This document shows, piece by piece, positions 53,040 to 61,840 of a stretch of 64,000 nt of DNA. Position 1 is the stretch's first letter. The number at the start of each line of letters is the position of its first letter. The translations under genes were made by a program, and so were the position numbers. Source of the stretch: Pedobacter kyonggii (GTDB lineage: Bacteria > Bacteroidota > Bacteroidia > Sphingobacteriales > Sphingobacteriaceae); assembly GCF_004310665.1 (NCBI RefSeq), contig NZ_SIXF01000029.1:1-64000 (forward strand), in the 5' to 3' direction. The notes under the pieces are model-generated. The model did no database searches and was not told the DNA's origin. It worked only from the letters and a program-made list of their open reading frames with translations.

Positions 53040-53831
53040 CTATGTTGTTAAAATCGCTTTCAATTTACGCCTAATTATAATTTCTTTTAAAAAGCCCGGT
53101 ATAATTTTATCCAACACCACCAAAAAACGATTTGCAAAACCCGGTATAATTTCTTTTTTCCCTTTCAACATACCATCCATTGCTGTTTTCGCAACATAAT
53201 CGGCTTCTAAAATCGTCGCTTTTGCAAAACCCTTTAATTCATTGTTCATTACCAACAGTTCGGGTTTCGTATTAATGCCACCAGGACTAAGTAAACTAAT
53301 GTGCACATTTGTACCGCTTAATTCGAGCTGCAAACAACGGGTAAAATAACCGATAAAAGATTTGGTTGCCCCATAAACCTGTTTTTTTGGAACGATAAAA
53401 TGTCCGCCTAAACTGCCAACATTTAAAATATAGCTTGCCTCACTTTTATCGATATGATTTAAAAATAACCGAGTAAGCAAAACGGTATTGGTAATATTGA
53501 GGTCGATCTGTGTTCTGTAAAAATCGACATTTTTATCTTCAAACCAACTCCAGTTCCCTAAACCCGCATTATTGATCAAAACATTCACCTCGATGTTATG
53601 AGCGCTTAATTTTTCAAAAATTTCGCTTGCGGAAGTGTTTTTGGTCAAATCCATTTCGATACAAAATACCTTACTGTTAAAGTTTACACGCAGGTAATTT
53701 GCTAAATGCTCCAGCCCACTATTGGGTAACGAAACCAACACCAAACCTAAACCACGTTTGGCCGATTCGATAGCGAAAGATTTCCCCAAGCCCTCGCTTG
53801 CACCTGTAATTAATACGCTTAGTTCTTTCAT
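53040..53831 (-). CDS. Short-chain dehydrogenase/reductase
   Basis: A 263-residue SDR-family enzyme. The NAD(P)-binding motif is LITGASEGLGKSFAIE (TGxxxGxG, residues 7-22), NNAGLGNWSWF holds the NNAG motif, the catalytic Ser is in ILNVGSLGGH, and the YGATKSF motif supplies Tyr and Lys. LLSPGGINT is the PG motif. It is of the classical DltE/YqjQ-like group, with a C-terminal ALTT-like short tail. The substrate is unknown. It lies 128 bp downstream of the epimerase gene on the same strand, with a family-D repeat between them, so the three genes here may form a loose operon. Confidence 0.88.
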   Translation of the reverse strand: MKELSVLITGASEGLGKSFAIESAKRGLGLVLVSLPNSGLEHLANYLRVNFNSKVFCIEMDLTKNTSASEIFEKLSAHNIEVNVLINNAGLGNWSWFEDKNVDFYRTQIDLNITNTVLLTRLFLNHIDKSEASYILNVGSLGGHFIVPKKQVYGATKSFIGYFTRCLQLELSGTNVHISLLSPGGINTKPELLVMNNELKGFAKATILEADYVAKTAMDGMLKGKKEIIPGFANRFLVVLDKIIPGFLKEIIIRRKLKAILTT

Positions 53832-53844
53832 GTATATTAGTTGT

Positions 53845-53955
53845 TTTTAGCCACAGTTTTACACAGATGAACACGGATTTGGTTGCCAAGCCTCAAAAAT
53901 CCTACCCGTGTGCATGCTCTTTATCTCCCGAAAATCGGGACTGGTTGTGGTTAAT
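53845..53955. repeat. Family-D repeat between epimerase and SDR genes
   Basis: TAGCCACAGTTTTACACAGA, GAACACGGAT and the far end GGGACTGGTTGTGGTTAATG are arms of the same repeat style. TCTCCCGAAAATCGGGA is a small palindrome within it. Confidence 0.55.
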
Positions 53956-53959
53956 GCAT

Positions 53960-54964
53960 TTAATTATGTTTAAAGTGATTAATGGTTTTACCTAAACCTA
54001 TTGCAAAAGGCGTTATCCGATAATTTAGTTCGGCAATGGCTTTATTGCTCGAATATTGCTGATTACATTTTAACCTATCGGCAAACTCTGGCAGAAAAAA
54101 TGGGGTAAGGTTAAAAAATTTCGATTTTAAAGCCTCCAGCAAACTGTAAGCTTTAATAATGTCTACCGGGATTTTATACAAACTTCTTTTTTCACCTGTG
54201 ATCTGTCTTAATGTGCTAAAAAACCCATTAAAAGAAACATCAACACCGCCCAAAATATACCGTTCGCCATTCCTGCCATTTTGCATGGCTGCAATATGTC
54301 CATCTACCACATCATCTACAAAAGCATAATTAGCAATCGCCTTTCCATCGCCAGGAATAAAATGCCATGTACCCTTTATATAACCCGTAACCATTTTACT
54401 AACCGTATTACTATCAGTTATCGGTCCGTCGCCGTATACTCTTGATGGGTTCACAATTACCACTTCCAATCCCTTTTTTACAAATTCTTTCACCTCTAAT
54501 TCAGCGAGGTATTTTGTGCGTTCATAGTTGATCGGGAAGCCGACTGCCCTTGGGTCGTTTTCTGAAACCGGCAGATTAAGTGTTGGTCCCCACACCCCGC
54601 AAGTTGAGGTATGTACAACTTTTTCTATACCCAATTTTAATGCACAGCTGAGCACATTTCTTGTTCCAATTACATTCACATCGTAAAAATCCTGCTCATT
54701 CCGGCACCACATTTTGGCCATGGCTGCCGTATGGTAAACCTGATAACAATCTTTCATGGCTCTTTCTAAACTTTCAGGATCCAAAACATCACCTTTTACA
54801 AACTGGATATTTCGGTGCTGAATAAGAAAGGGATGCTTGACATTTCTACAAAGTGCTACTACATCGTAGCCCATCTCTGCAAGGGTAAAACTTAACTTTC
54901 GGCCGATAAAGCCTGATGCCCCCGTAACCAAAACCCTCAGGTATTTATTTGCTACTGTTTCCAT
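53960..54964 (-). CDS. NAD-dependent epimerase/dehydratase (3-beta-HSD-like)
   Basis: An extended SDR of 334 residues. The nucleotide-binding fingerprint is VTGASGFIGRKLSFTLAEMG (residues 13-32). VVHTSTCGVWGP holds the active-site Ser/Thr, YERTKYLAE the catalytic Tyr and Lys (YxxxK), and NPSRVYGDG the downstream motif. The best match is the 3-beta-hydroxysteroid dehydrogenase/dihydroflavonol reductase-like group. It starts 1 bp after the DUF6134 stop, so it is co-transcribed with that gene, and the SDR follows. The pathway is not known; a lipid or secondary-metabolite reduction is possible. Confidence 0.88.
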   Translation of the reverse strand: METVANKYLRVLVTGASGFIGRKLSFTLAEMGYDVVALCRNVKHPFLIQHRNIQFVKGDVLDPESLERAMKDCYQVYHTAAMAKMWCRNEQDFYDVNVIGTRNVLSCALKLGIEKVVHTSTCGVWGPTLNLPVSENDPRAVGFPINYERTKYLAELEVKEFVKKGLEVVIVNPSRVYGDGPITDSNTVSKMVTGYIKGTWHFIPGDGKAIANYAFVDDVVDGHIAAMQNGRNGERYILGGVDVSFNGFFSTLRQITGEKRSLYKIPVDIIKAYSLLEALKSKFFNLTPFFLPEFADRLKCNQQYSSNKAIAELNYRITPFAIGLGKTINHFKHN

Positions 54965-54965
54965 A

Positions 54966-55631
54966 TTAAACCCTTTCCATTCTAATGGTGTACAAGGAGT
55001 GATTTACAACTACCAGTTTACATATTCCGTTTTCAAAATGGTAGTCGTTATAATTCCCATCGGGAAGATTAATCCGATACTGGTGTGCCCCGTTTCTCTG
55101 AATGGGAATAAAACACTGAAAGTTATCTGAGTAAATTTCGGGGATATTAACAGGCTCTTTAGTATACAAGAGCATCATATTATAACTGATGGGCTGATTT
55201 ATTGTACTGGTTTTATCGCTGGTTTTAAGTTGGTAAACATTATTTACCCAGCTCGTTTTCTTAGCCTCTTTTGCATTGCCATTTACTACCCGATTTACAT
55301 TTGAGCAAAGGAGTTTGCCATTTTTAAAATGTGCTACATCTTCCGTTTCTACATCAATTTTGAAAACGAAACGGGTTTGTACTTTCGAAGTTATTTTTAG
55401 ATAAACATTATCGCCATCGTCTTTCTGCTGGAAATACATCTGGCCGATTACTTCGCCATTACGCTTGATGTTAAATTTACTTTGCTGTGCAAAAGCTGAT
55501 GAAAATGAACAGATAAGAAAGAGCACCGAAGCAACACTTTTCGGATTGATTGGGCTTTTGGAAGAGAATGTTTTGTAGGTTTTTGGAGCAAAATATTTCT
55601 TGCAGAGCCAAATAATTAATGCAGGAATCAT
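54966..55631 (-). CDS. DUF6134-type exported protein
   Basis: A 221-residue protein with the DUF6134 pattern: KFNIKRNGEVIGQMYFQQK, ITSKVQTRFVFKIDVETED, VNRVVNGNAKEAKKTSW, SYNMMLLYTKEPVNIPEIYS and the end DYHFENGICKLVVVNHSLYT. A signal-like helix (SVASVLFLICSFSSAFAQ) begins only at about residue 32, after a basic and hydrophobic extension starting MIPALIIWLCKKYF. I see no better start, so the extension may be a real membrane segment or a mis-set start. The function of this family is unknown. It heads the epimerase/SDR gene group. Confidence 0.75.
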   Translation of the reverse strand: MIPALIIWLCKKYFAPKTYKTFSSKSPINPKSVASVLFLICSFSSAFAQQSKFNIKRNGEVIGQMYFQQKDDGDNVYLKITSKVQTRFVFKIDVETEDVAHFKNGKLLCSNVNRVVNGNAKEAKKTSWVNNVYQLKTSDKTSTINQPISYNMMLLYTKEPVNIPEIYSDNFQCFIPIQRNGAHQYRINLPDGNYNDYHFENGICKLVVVNHSLYTIRMERV

Positions 55632-55743
55632 AGTTATCTCTATTTGTTATTTAGAGCTAATACAACTCACAGGAAATTTACCCCTACGTGGATTTTATTT
55701 TTTTTATGGCTTGGGTTTAAACCCAAAGGCTATGAGGTAAGGT

Positions 55744-56016
55744 TTATTCGGATGCAGGCTTTTTATCCTCTTCATCTACCGGAACTTCGACCGTTGGATC
55801 GGTAATGATTTCGGCATTACCATCATTATCCTTTTTGGCAAATAAAATGGGATACAACAGCCACAGCGCACCAATAATAACCAGCACCCCTGCCAACATC
55901 TGTAAATAGATACTTCCTATTACCTCATTTGCATCCAAAATTTTATAGGCAATAAAAGAAAGTATGCCAGCTATGAGGATAAAAACGGCTTTCTGCAATT
56001 TTAAGAGCTTAATCAT
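55744..56016 (-). CDS. Small two-helix membrane protein with acidic tail
   Basis: A 90-residue protein. Two transmembrane helices (AVFILIAGILSFIAYKI and MLAGVLVIIGALWLLYPILF) are followed by a cytoplasmic acidic tail (AEIITDPTVEVPVDEEDKKP). No family is recognised. Its ATG overlaps the stop of the upstream small membrane gene by 4 bp (ATGA-type), so the two are translationally coupled. They are divergent from ileS. Possibly an envelope accessory pair; function unknown. Confidence 0.7.
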   Translation of the reverse strand: MIKLLKLQKAVFILIAGILSFIAYKILDANEVIGSIYLQMLAGVLVIIGALWLLYPILFAKKDNDGNAEIITDPTVEVPVDEEDKKPASE

Positions 56017-56201
56017 GGGTTCTTTCTTTTTAGTGTTACAATATGGATTAAAACAAAAATAAGCCCGATTAGTTCGAGCAAGCCGCAGAAATAAAAAGCA
56101 TAAAGTACAAAATCCCGGTCTGAAGGGTTTATTACCGCAACAATTGGCAAGGCAATTACGGCAACAATCATCAATGTAAGCCCGATATTAAATAATTTCA
56201 C
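56013..56201 (-). CDS. Small two-helix membrane protein
   Basis: A 62-residue protein made of two membrane helices (LMIVAVIALPIVAVI and LLELIGLIFVLIHIVTL) joined by a short loop (NPSDRDFVLYAFYFCG), with a basic end (KRKNP). No family is recognised. It overlaps the next gene by 4 bp and is transcribed away from ileS. The two-gene overlap and clean helices make it a real gene despite its size. Confidence 0.65.
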   Translation of the reverse strand: MKLFNIGLTLMIVAVIALPIVAVINPSDRDFVLYAFYFCGLLELIGLIFVLIHIVTLKRKNP

Positions 56202-56247
56202 ATTAAAAGTATTTACATCAAAACTACCAAAATTCAGTCAATTCTGT

Positions 56248-56255
56248 TAACTTTG
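56248..56255 (+). promoter_or_regulatory. -7 element for the ileS operon
   Basis: TAACTTTG fits TAnnTTTG, 30 bp before the ATG at 56286. No TTG at the usual -33 spacing. Confidence 0.45.
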
Positions 56256-56285
56256 CAACCTTTAATTTTTTGAGGTACTTGATTG

Positions 56286-59200
56286 ATGTATAGCGAATTT
56301 AAACAATTGGAACTTGCCAAAATAGGGCAAGAAATACTGGATTTTTGGAAAAAGGAAAATATCTTTGAAAAAAGTATTTCTTCCCGTCCTAAATCTAATC
56401 CGTTTACTTTTTACGAAGGCCCACCGTCTGCTAATGGCATGCCGGGGATCCACCACGTAATGGCGCGTGCAATTAAGGATATTTTTTGCCGCTATAAAAC
56501 AATTAAGGGTTATCAGGTTAAAAGAAAAGCTGGTTGGGATACACATGGGCTACCTGTTGAGCTTGGAACTGAAAAGGAATTAGGGATTACCAAAGAAGAT
56601 ATTGGTAAAACCATTTCCATTGAAGACTATAACGAAGCCTGTAAAAAAACAGTAATGCGCTACACTGATGTGTGGAACGACCTGACTGAAAAAATGGGCT
56701 ATTGGGTAGATATGGATGATCCATACATTACCTATAAGTCGAAATACATGGAATCGGTGTGGTGGCTTTTGAAGCAGATTTACGATAAAGGATTAATCTA
56801 TAAAGGCTATACTATCCAACCCTATTCTCCAAAAGCCGGGACAGGATTGAGTTCGCATGAGGTAAATCAGCCTGGTGCGTATCGCGATGTTACCGATACG
56901 ACAATTGTAGCTCAATTTAAGGCTATAGCGGATACGTTACCTCCTTTTTTACAAGCATTTGGAGATGTTTATCTGATGGCATGGACAACAACTCCATGGA
57001 CTTTACCATCAAACACTGCTTTAACGGTTGGACCAAAAATCGACTATGTTTTAGTCAAAACGTTTAACCAATACACATTCTTGCCAACAAATGTAATTTT
57101 GGCAAAAAACCTGGTTGGCAAGCAGTTTAGTAAAGTTTTCTTTGAAAGCAATGAAGTTGAAGATTTTACAAATTTTAAAGCTGGTGACAAAAAAATTCCT
57201 TACCAAATACTTGCCGAGTGCAAAGGAAGCAAGTTGGTTGGCATTAGATACGAACAACTTTTAACTTACGCCTTACCATACCAAAATCCTGAAAATGCAT
57301 TTAGAGTAATTCCTGGAGATTTCGTAACTACTGAGGATGGTACCGGTATTGTTCATACTGCCCCTACTTTTGGTGCAGATGATGCTAAAGTAGCTAAAGA
57401 AGCCATTCCAGAAGTACCACCAATGTTGGTATTAGACGAGAATGACACCCCTGTTCCATTAGTAGATTTACAGGGTAAATTCACTAAACATGTTGGCCCT
57501 TTTGCAGGCAAATATGTAAAAAACGAATATTATAATGCTGCCGAAGCACCCGAAAAATCGGTTGATGTAGAAATTGCTATTTTATTAAAAGAAGAAAATA
57601 AAGCTTTTAAGGTAGAAAAATATGTTCACAGTTACCCACACAGTTGGAGAACTGATGAGCCACTTTTATATTATCCTTTAGATTCATGGTTTATTAAAGT
57701 TACGGATGTTAAAGACAGAATGTTCGACCTTAATGAAACCATTAACTGGAAACCAAAATCGACTGGCGAGGGTCGTTTTGGAAACTGGCTAAAAAACGCT
57801 AACGATTGGAATTTATCACGTTCGAGATATTGGGGAATTCCTTTGCCAATCTGGAGAACTGAAGATAAAAAAGAAGAAGTATTAATTGGTTCTGTTGAGG
57901 AACTTTATCACGCCATTGAAAAATCTATAACAGCTGGTTTCCAGAAAGAAAACCCTTTTAAGGGATTCGAAATCGGAAACATGTCTGAAGAGAACTATGA
58001 TTTGATCGACTTACATAAAAATGTGGTCGACAAAATTATTTTAGTATCTCCATCAGGCAAACCAATGAGCCGCGAAAGTGATTTAATTGATGTTTGGTTT
58101 GACTCAGGTGCTATGCCTTACGCGCAGTGGCATTACCCTTTTGAAAACAAAGAAACAATTGATGGAAATGAAGATTTCCCTGCAGATTTTATTGCCGAAG
58201 GCGTAGACCAAACGCGTGGCTGGTTTTATACGCTACATGCGATCTCTACATTGGTTTTTGATAAAGTAGCGTACAAAAATGTAGTTTCGAATGGACTGGT
58301 ACTAGACAAAAACGGACAAAAAATGTCTAAACGTTTGGGCAATGCCGCTGATCCATTCCAAACCATTAACGAATATGGTGCTGATGCAACTCGTTGGTAC
58401 ATGATTTCTAATGCAAATCCTTGGGATAACCTGAAATTTGACATTGATGGAATTGCCGAAGTGCGACGTAAATTCTTCGGAACACTTTACAATACCTATG
58501 CTTTCTTTGCCCTATACGCCAATATCGATAAATTCGAGATTGATAAAAACAACCTGAGCAAAGTTGAAGACAGGACGGAATTAGACCGTTGGATTTTATC
58601 GTTATTGCAAACCTTAATCAATGAAGTTGATGAAAGTTACAACACTTACGAACCAACGAAAGCTACCCGCGCTATTCAGGCTTTTGTTGATGAACATTTG
58701 AGTAACTGGTACATCAGGTTAAGTCGCCGCCGTTTCTGGAAAGGCGAAATGACCGATGATAAACGTGCTGCTTACGAGACATTATATACTTGTTTAGAAA
58801 CCTTGGCACAGTTGATGAGTCCGGTTGCGCCTTTCTTTGCCGACTGGTTATACAGAAACTTAACTGTAACTGATGCACACGCAGAACAGTCGGTACATTT
58901 AACTTTATGGAAAGAGGCCGATCAAAGTTTGATTGATACCGATTTGAACGAGCGTATGCTTTACGCCCAGGATATTTCATCGATGGTTTTATCGCTGCGT
59001 AAAAAATCGGGCATTAATGTGCGTCAACCTCTTGAGAAAATCTTAATCCCATCTTTAAGTAGTGATTTCGAGCAAAAAATATCAAAGGTTGCCGATTATA
59101 TCCTTTCTGAAACGAATGTAAAACATATTGAGTTCATTACCGATACGCATGGTATCGTGAAGAAAAAGCTTAAACCAAACTTTAAATCCTTGGGTAAAAA

Positions 59201-59687
59201 AGTTGGAAAAGATATGGGCTTAGTTAAACAGGCTTTAGAAAATTCAAATCAGGATGATATCCAACGTTTAGAAAATGATGGTTTCATAATCGTAGTTGGC
59301 AATAATGGTGAAGAATTTACCATCAATTTAAATGATGATGTAGAAGTTTTTGCGGAAGACATTCCGGGATGGCAGGTAACCAACCTGGGCAGTTTAACTG
59401 TTGCTTTGGATGTTACCATCTCAGAAGAGCTGAAACAAGAAGGTATTTCGCGCGAATTGGTTAACCGTATTCAGAACTTGCGAAAAGAATTAAATTTTGA
59501 AGTAACAGATAGGATTAAAGTTTCGTTACAAAATGATAACTTGGTAGCCGGCGCAGTTGCCAAAAACAAGGATTACATTTGCTCGGAAATATTGGCCGAT
59601 GAATTTGAATTAACGGATACTGTAAATAATGCAAACAAAATTGTCATCGACGATGTTGAGTTAAGCATTTCAGTAACTAAAATATAA
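56286..59687 (+). CDS. ileS: Isoleucyl-tRNA synthetase
   Basis: Isoleucine-tRNA ligase of 1133 residues. I use the ATG at 56286; the frame is also open from a TTG three bases before. The HIGH-like motif appears as GMPGIHHVMAR (residues 51-61), and KMSKR as GQKMSKRLGN near residue 680. The CP1 editing domain lies between (TTPWTLPSNTAL, GTGIVHTAPTFGADD). The C-terminus lacks the zinc ribbon of the E. coli enzyme and is of the longer eukaryote-like (IleRS2) type usual in Bacteroidota, a form known in other bacteria to be less sensitive to mupirocin. It charges tRNA-Ile in the cytoplasm. First gene of an operon with the DksA-like gene and lspA. Confidence 0.96.
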   Translation: MYSEFKQLELAKIGQEILDFWKKENIFEKSISSRPKSNPFTFYEGPPSANGMPGIHHVMARAIKDIFCRYKTIKGYQVKRKAGWDTHGLPVELGTEKELGITKEDIGKTISIEDYNEACKKTVMRYTDVWNDLTEKMGYWVDMDDPYITYKSKYMESVWWLLKQIYDKGLIYKGYTIQPYSPKAGTGLSSHEVNQPGAYRDVTDTTIVAQFKAIADTLPPFLQAFGDVYLMAWTTTPWTLPSNTALTVGPKIDYVLVKTFNQYTFLPTNVILAKNLVGKQFSKVFFESNEVEDFTNFKAGDKKIPYQILAECKGSKLVGIRYEQLLTYALPYQNPENAFRVIPGDFVTTEDGTGIVHTAPTFGADDAKVAKEAIPEVPPMLVLDENDTPVPLVDLQGKFTKHVGPFAGKYVKNEYYNAAEAPEKSVDVEIAILLKEENKAFKVEKYVHSYPHSWRTDEPLLYYPLDSWFIKVTDVKDRMFDLNETINWKPKSTGEGRFGNWLKNANDWNLSRSRYWGIPLPIWRTEDKKEEVLIGSVEELYHAIEKSITAGFQKENPFKGFEIGNMSEENYDLIDLHKNVVDKIILVSPSGKPMSRESDLIDVWFDSGAMPYAQWHYPFENKETIDGNEDFPADFIAEGVDQTRGWFYTLHAISTLVFDKVAYKNVVSNGLVLDKNGQKMSKRLGNAADPFQTINEYGADATRWYMISNANPWDNLKFDIDGIAEVRRKFFGTLYNTYAFFALYANIDKFEIDKNNLSKVEDRTELDRWILSLLQTLINEVDESYNTYEPTKATRAIQAFVDEHLSNWYIRLSRRRFWKGEMTDDKRAAYETLYTCLETLAQLMSPVAPFFADWLYRNLTVTDAHAEQSVHLTLWKEADQSLIDTDLNERMLYAQDISSMVLSLRKKSGINVRQPLEKILIPSLSSDFEQKISKVADYILSETNVKHIEFITDTHGIVKKKLKPNFKSLGKKVGKDMGLVKQALENSNQDDIQRLENDGFIIVVGNNGEEFTINLNDDVEVFAEDIPGWQVTNLGSLTVALDVTISEELKQEGISRELVNRIQNLRKELNFEVTDRIKVSLQNDNLVAGAVAKNKDYICSEILADEFELTDTVNNANKIVIDDVELSISVTKI

Positions 59688-59717
59688 ATCCATATATTAG
59701 AAAATTAGAAAAAGGAC

Positions 59718-60101
59718 ATGGAAAACAGCAACAAAACACGCTACTCAGACAGTGAATTACAAGAATTTAAAGAATTAATTCAAGATAAATTACGTATGGC
59801 GAAAGAGGAATTAAACTCTTTAACTACTTCTTTGAGTAATCCAAACGCAAACGGAACAGAAGATACTTCAGGTGCGTACAAAACATTAGAAGACGGTTCT
59901 GCAACAATGGAAAAAGAGCAGATCAATCAATTAGCTGCACGTCAGAAAAAATTTATAGACAACCTTGAGAATGCATTGGTGCGTATCGAGAACAAAACTT
60001 ATGGTATTTGCCGCGAAACCGGAAAATTAATCCAAAAAGAACGTTTACGTGCTGTTCCTCATGCAACTTTAAGCATGGAAGCTAAATTAAAGCAGAGTTA
60101 A
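59718..60101 (+). CDS. TraR/DksA-family protein with reduced zinc motif
   Basis: A 127-residue DksA-like protein: a coiled-coil N-terminal part (LQEFKELIQDKLRMAKEEL) and a C-terminal zinc-finger-like end (YGICRETGKLIQKERLRAVP, then HATLSMEAKLK). Of the usual four cysteines only one (GIC) remains, so no standard C4 zinc site can form; the fold is probably kept without metal. DksA-type proteins bind the RNA polymerase secondary channel. The gene starts 30 bp after ileS, and its stop overlaps the lspA start (TAATG), so it is in the core operon. The same order is known in many Bacteroidota. Confidence 0.85.
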   Translation: MENSNKTRYSDSELQEFKELIQDKLRMAKEELNSLTTSLSNPNANGTEDTSGAYKTLEDGSATMEKEQINQLAARQKKFIDNLENALVRIENKTYGICRETGKLIQKERLRAVPHATLSMEAKLKQS

Positions 60102-60703
60102 TGAAAGGCTATACAAAACCTTTAATTGTTATCTTTTTAGTTTTACTGGCCGATCAGCTGGTAAAAACCTGGGTTAAAACGCACATGTACCTTGGTCAGG
60201 AGTTCCATATTATTGGCAAATGGTGTATTATCCATTTTACCGAAAATAACGGGATGGCCTTTGGGATGGAGTTTGGTGGTGAATTTGGCAAGTTAGCCTT
60301 ATCACTTTTCCGTATTGCAGCTGTTGCAGGAATTGGTTATGGCTTACATTATCTAATTAAGCATAAATATCACCGCGGTTTAATTCTAAATGTTGCGCTG
60401 ATTTTTTCTGGCGCACTAGGAAACATTATCGATTCTGTATTTTACGGAAAGATTTATGGTTACGAAAACTGGTTTCACGGTCGTGTAGTAGACATGTTCT
60501 ACTTCCCGATTGCAGAAGGCCACTTCCCTACCTGGGTACCCATTTGGGGAGGCGAAGAGTTTGTTTTCTTCAGGCCTGTTTTTAACCTTGCTGACGCAGC
60601 CATTTCAGTTGGCGTGATACTGATCCTCATCTTCCAGAAAAACTATTTTAAGGAAGATGTAAAAGACGATGTGAGCATCAACAGTGAGATTGTAGAAGAT
60701 TAA
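60101..60703 (+). CDS. lspA: Lipoprotein signal peptidase (signal peptidase II)
   Basis: LspA of 200 residues, an inner-membrane aspartyl protease that removes signal peptides from prolipoproteins. Conserved pieces are LLADQLVKTWVKTHM at the N-terminus, FTENNGMAFGM, GALGNIIDSVFYGKIYG with the first catalytic Asp, GRVVDMFYF, and VFNLADAAISVGV with the second catalytic Asp. Four transmembrane helices are visible. It is somewhat longer than the E. coli enzyme owing to an inserted loop (HFPTWVPIWGGEEF), normal for the phylum. The ATG overlaps the DksA-like stop by 1 base. A strong terminator follows. Confidence 0.95.
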   Translation: MKGYTKPLIVIFLVLLADQLVKTWVKTHMYLGQEFHIIGKWCIIHFTENNGMAFGMEFGGEFGKLALSLFRIAAVAGIGYGLHYLIKHKYHRGLILNVALIFSGALGNIIDSVFYGKIYGYENWFHGRVVDMFYFPIAEGHFPTWVPIWGGEEFVFFRPVFNLADAAISVGVILILIFQKNYFKEDVKDDVSINSEIVED

Positions 60704-60758
60704 GCAAGCGGATTCGTCATGCTGAACTTGATTCAGTATCTTAAGCATTTGAATATAC

Positions 60759-60793
60759 AAAGCCCATTTTTTAATTAAGATGGGCTTTTTTTT
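60759..60793 (+). terminator. Terminator of the ileS-dksA-like-lspA operon
   Basis: AAAGCCCAT and ATGGGCTTT flank a short A/T loop, followed by a run of eight T. It lies 55 bp after the lspA stop. Convincing intrinsic terminator. Confidence 0.8.
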
Positions 60794-60802
60794 CAATGAA
60801 TT

Positions 60803-60899
60803 CGTCATTGCGAGGAGGCTTTTTCAGCCGATGAAGCAATCTTTATTGCAAGATCCGAAAGTACGAAAGATTGCTTCATCGTTCCTTCTCGCAATGACG
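60803..60899. repeat. Family-A inverted repeat
   Basis: CGTCATTGCGAGGAGGCTTT with ATGAAGCAATC faces GATTGCTTCATCGTTCCTTC and CGCAATGACG, about 30-bp arms with mismatches. A relative of 37737-37840. The rest of the gap to 61105 shows no gene that I can support. Confidence 0.7.
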
Positions 60900-61105
60900 A
60901 TAATAATAGTTTATGAAAAGCAATTCCAGCATCAAATACTTAAGCTGCTTCCCGCTATCCTTTCTGCCAATGGAGTTTGTGCTTTGCTTCAGTTTCTTCA
61001 TAAAAAATGAGGCAGAATTATAATGCATTGGCATTCATACTATCGGTTTAGTAACTTTAGGTGGAACAAGAAACAAAGGTTGGAAAAACCCATAGCTAAT
61101 AATAA

Positions 61106-61633
61106 ATGATCAACTTCCTCAATATATCTTATCTCCAATCTGGCAATAAAAAACAAGTAAAAGCTTATCATACTTTAACAGATAATCGAGTCCTAGAAAA
61201 GCTTACCCCTTACCATCCAATCCTGGTGGGCACCATTCCAATAAATATCGATGTCGAAAACAGCGATCTGGATATTATCTGCGAAGTTTCTGATAAAAAT
61301 GAATTTATCGACAAATTAAATGCACTGTTTGGATCTGAAAAAGATTTCACCATTCATGAAGGCCTTAAATTCGATGCAATTAAAGCGAATTTAATAATCG
61401 ATGGTTTCGAAATAGAAATATTCGGACAAAATACTCCTACCATACAACAAAATGCTTATCGACATATGCTCATTGAACACAGATTACTCTTAGAAAAAGG
61501 TGAAAAATTTAGGCAGAAAATTATAGATTTAAAGCAAAACGGCCATAAAACCGAACCAGCTTTCGCTAAGTTATTAGGACTTGAGGGAAATGCTTACGAG
61601 GAATTGCTGAAATTAGAATCTTCGAGACGCTAA
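61106..61633 (+). CDS. DUF4269 nucleotidyltransferase-like protein
   Basis: A 175-residue cytoplasmic protein of the DUF4269 family. The central segment VGTIPINIDVENSDLDIICE has the G-(x)-hDhDh-like acidic pattern of nucleotidyltransferase folds (D in NSDLDII). FDAIKANLIIDGFEIEIFGQ and YRHMLIEHRLLLEKG are conserved in the family. The C-terminal EPAFAKLLGLEGNAYEELLK is its helical end. The substrate is not known. It is a single gene; repeats lie on both sides. The family call is good, activity only inferred. Confidence 0.82.
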   Translation: MINFLNISYLQSGNKKQVKAYHTLTDNRVLEKLTPYHPILVGTIPINIDVENSDLDIICEVSDKNEFIDKLNALFGSEKDFTIHEGLKFDAIKANLIIDGFEIEIFGQNTPTIQQNAYRHMLIEHRLLLEKGEKFRQKIIDLKQNGHKTEPAFAKLLGLEGNAYEELLKLESSRR

Positions 61634-61660
61634 GACCAGATCTTGAGTTGGAGCGTCGCT

Positions 61661-61752
61661 GTCATTCTGAACGCATTGAAGAATCTTAGTCAAAGAAATA
61701 TAAAAGTTCAAACCACTCAATAAAGATCCTTCATTTCATTCAGGATGACAAC
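61661..61752. repeat. Degraded family-B inverted repeat
   Basis: GTCATTCTGAACGCATTGAA and, inverted, TTCATTTCATTCAGGATGAC flank about 50 bp. It is a weaker relative of 45112-45227. Confidence 0.55.
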
Positions 61753-61812
61753 CATTTACACTATTTTCCCTATACTTTATTCTGGCTATTATTATTTCAT
61801 CGTTTTTTAAAA

Positions 61813-61820
61813 TATATTTG
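61813..61820 (+). promoter_or_regulatory. -7 element for the DUF1080 gene
   Basis: TATATTTG fits TAnnTTTG, 20 bp before the ATG at 61841. No clear -33 TTG. Confidence 0.4.
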
Positions 61821-61840
61821 GAACACAAAAACCAAATATT

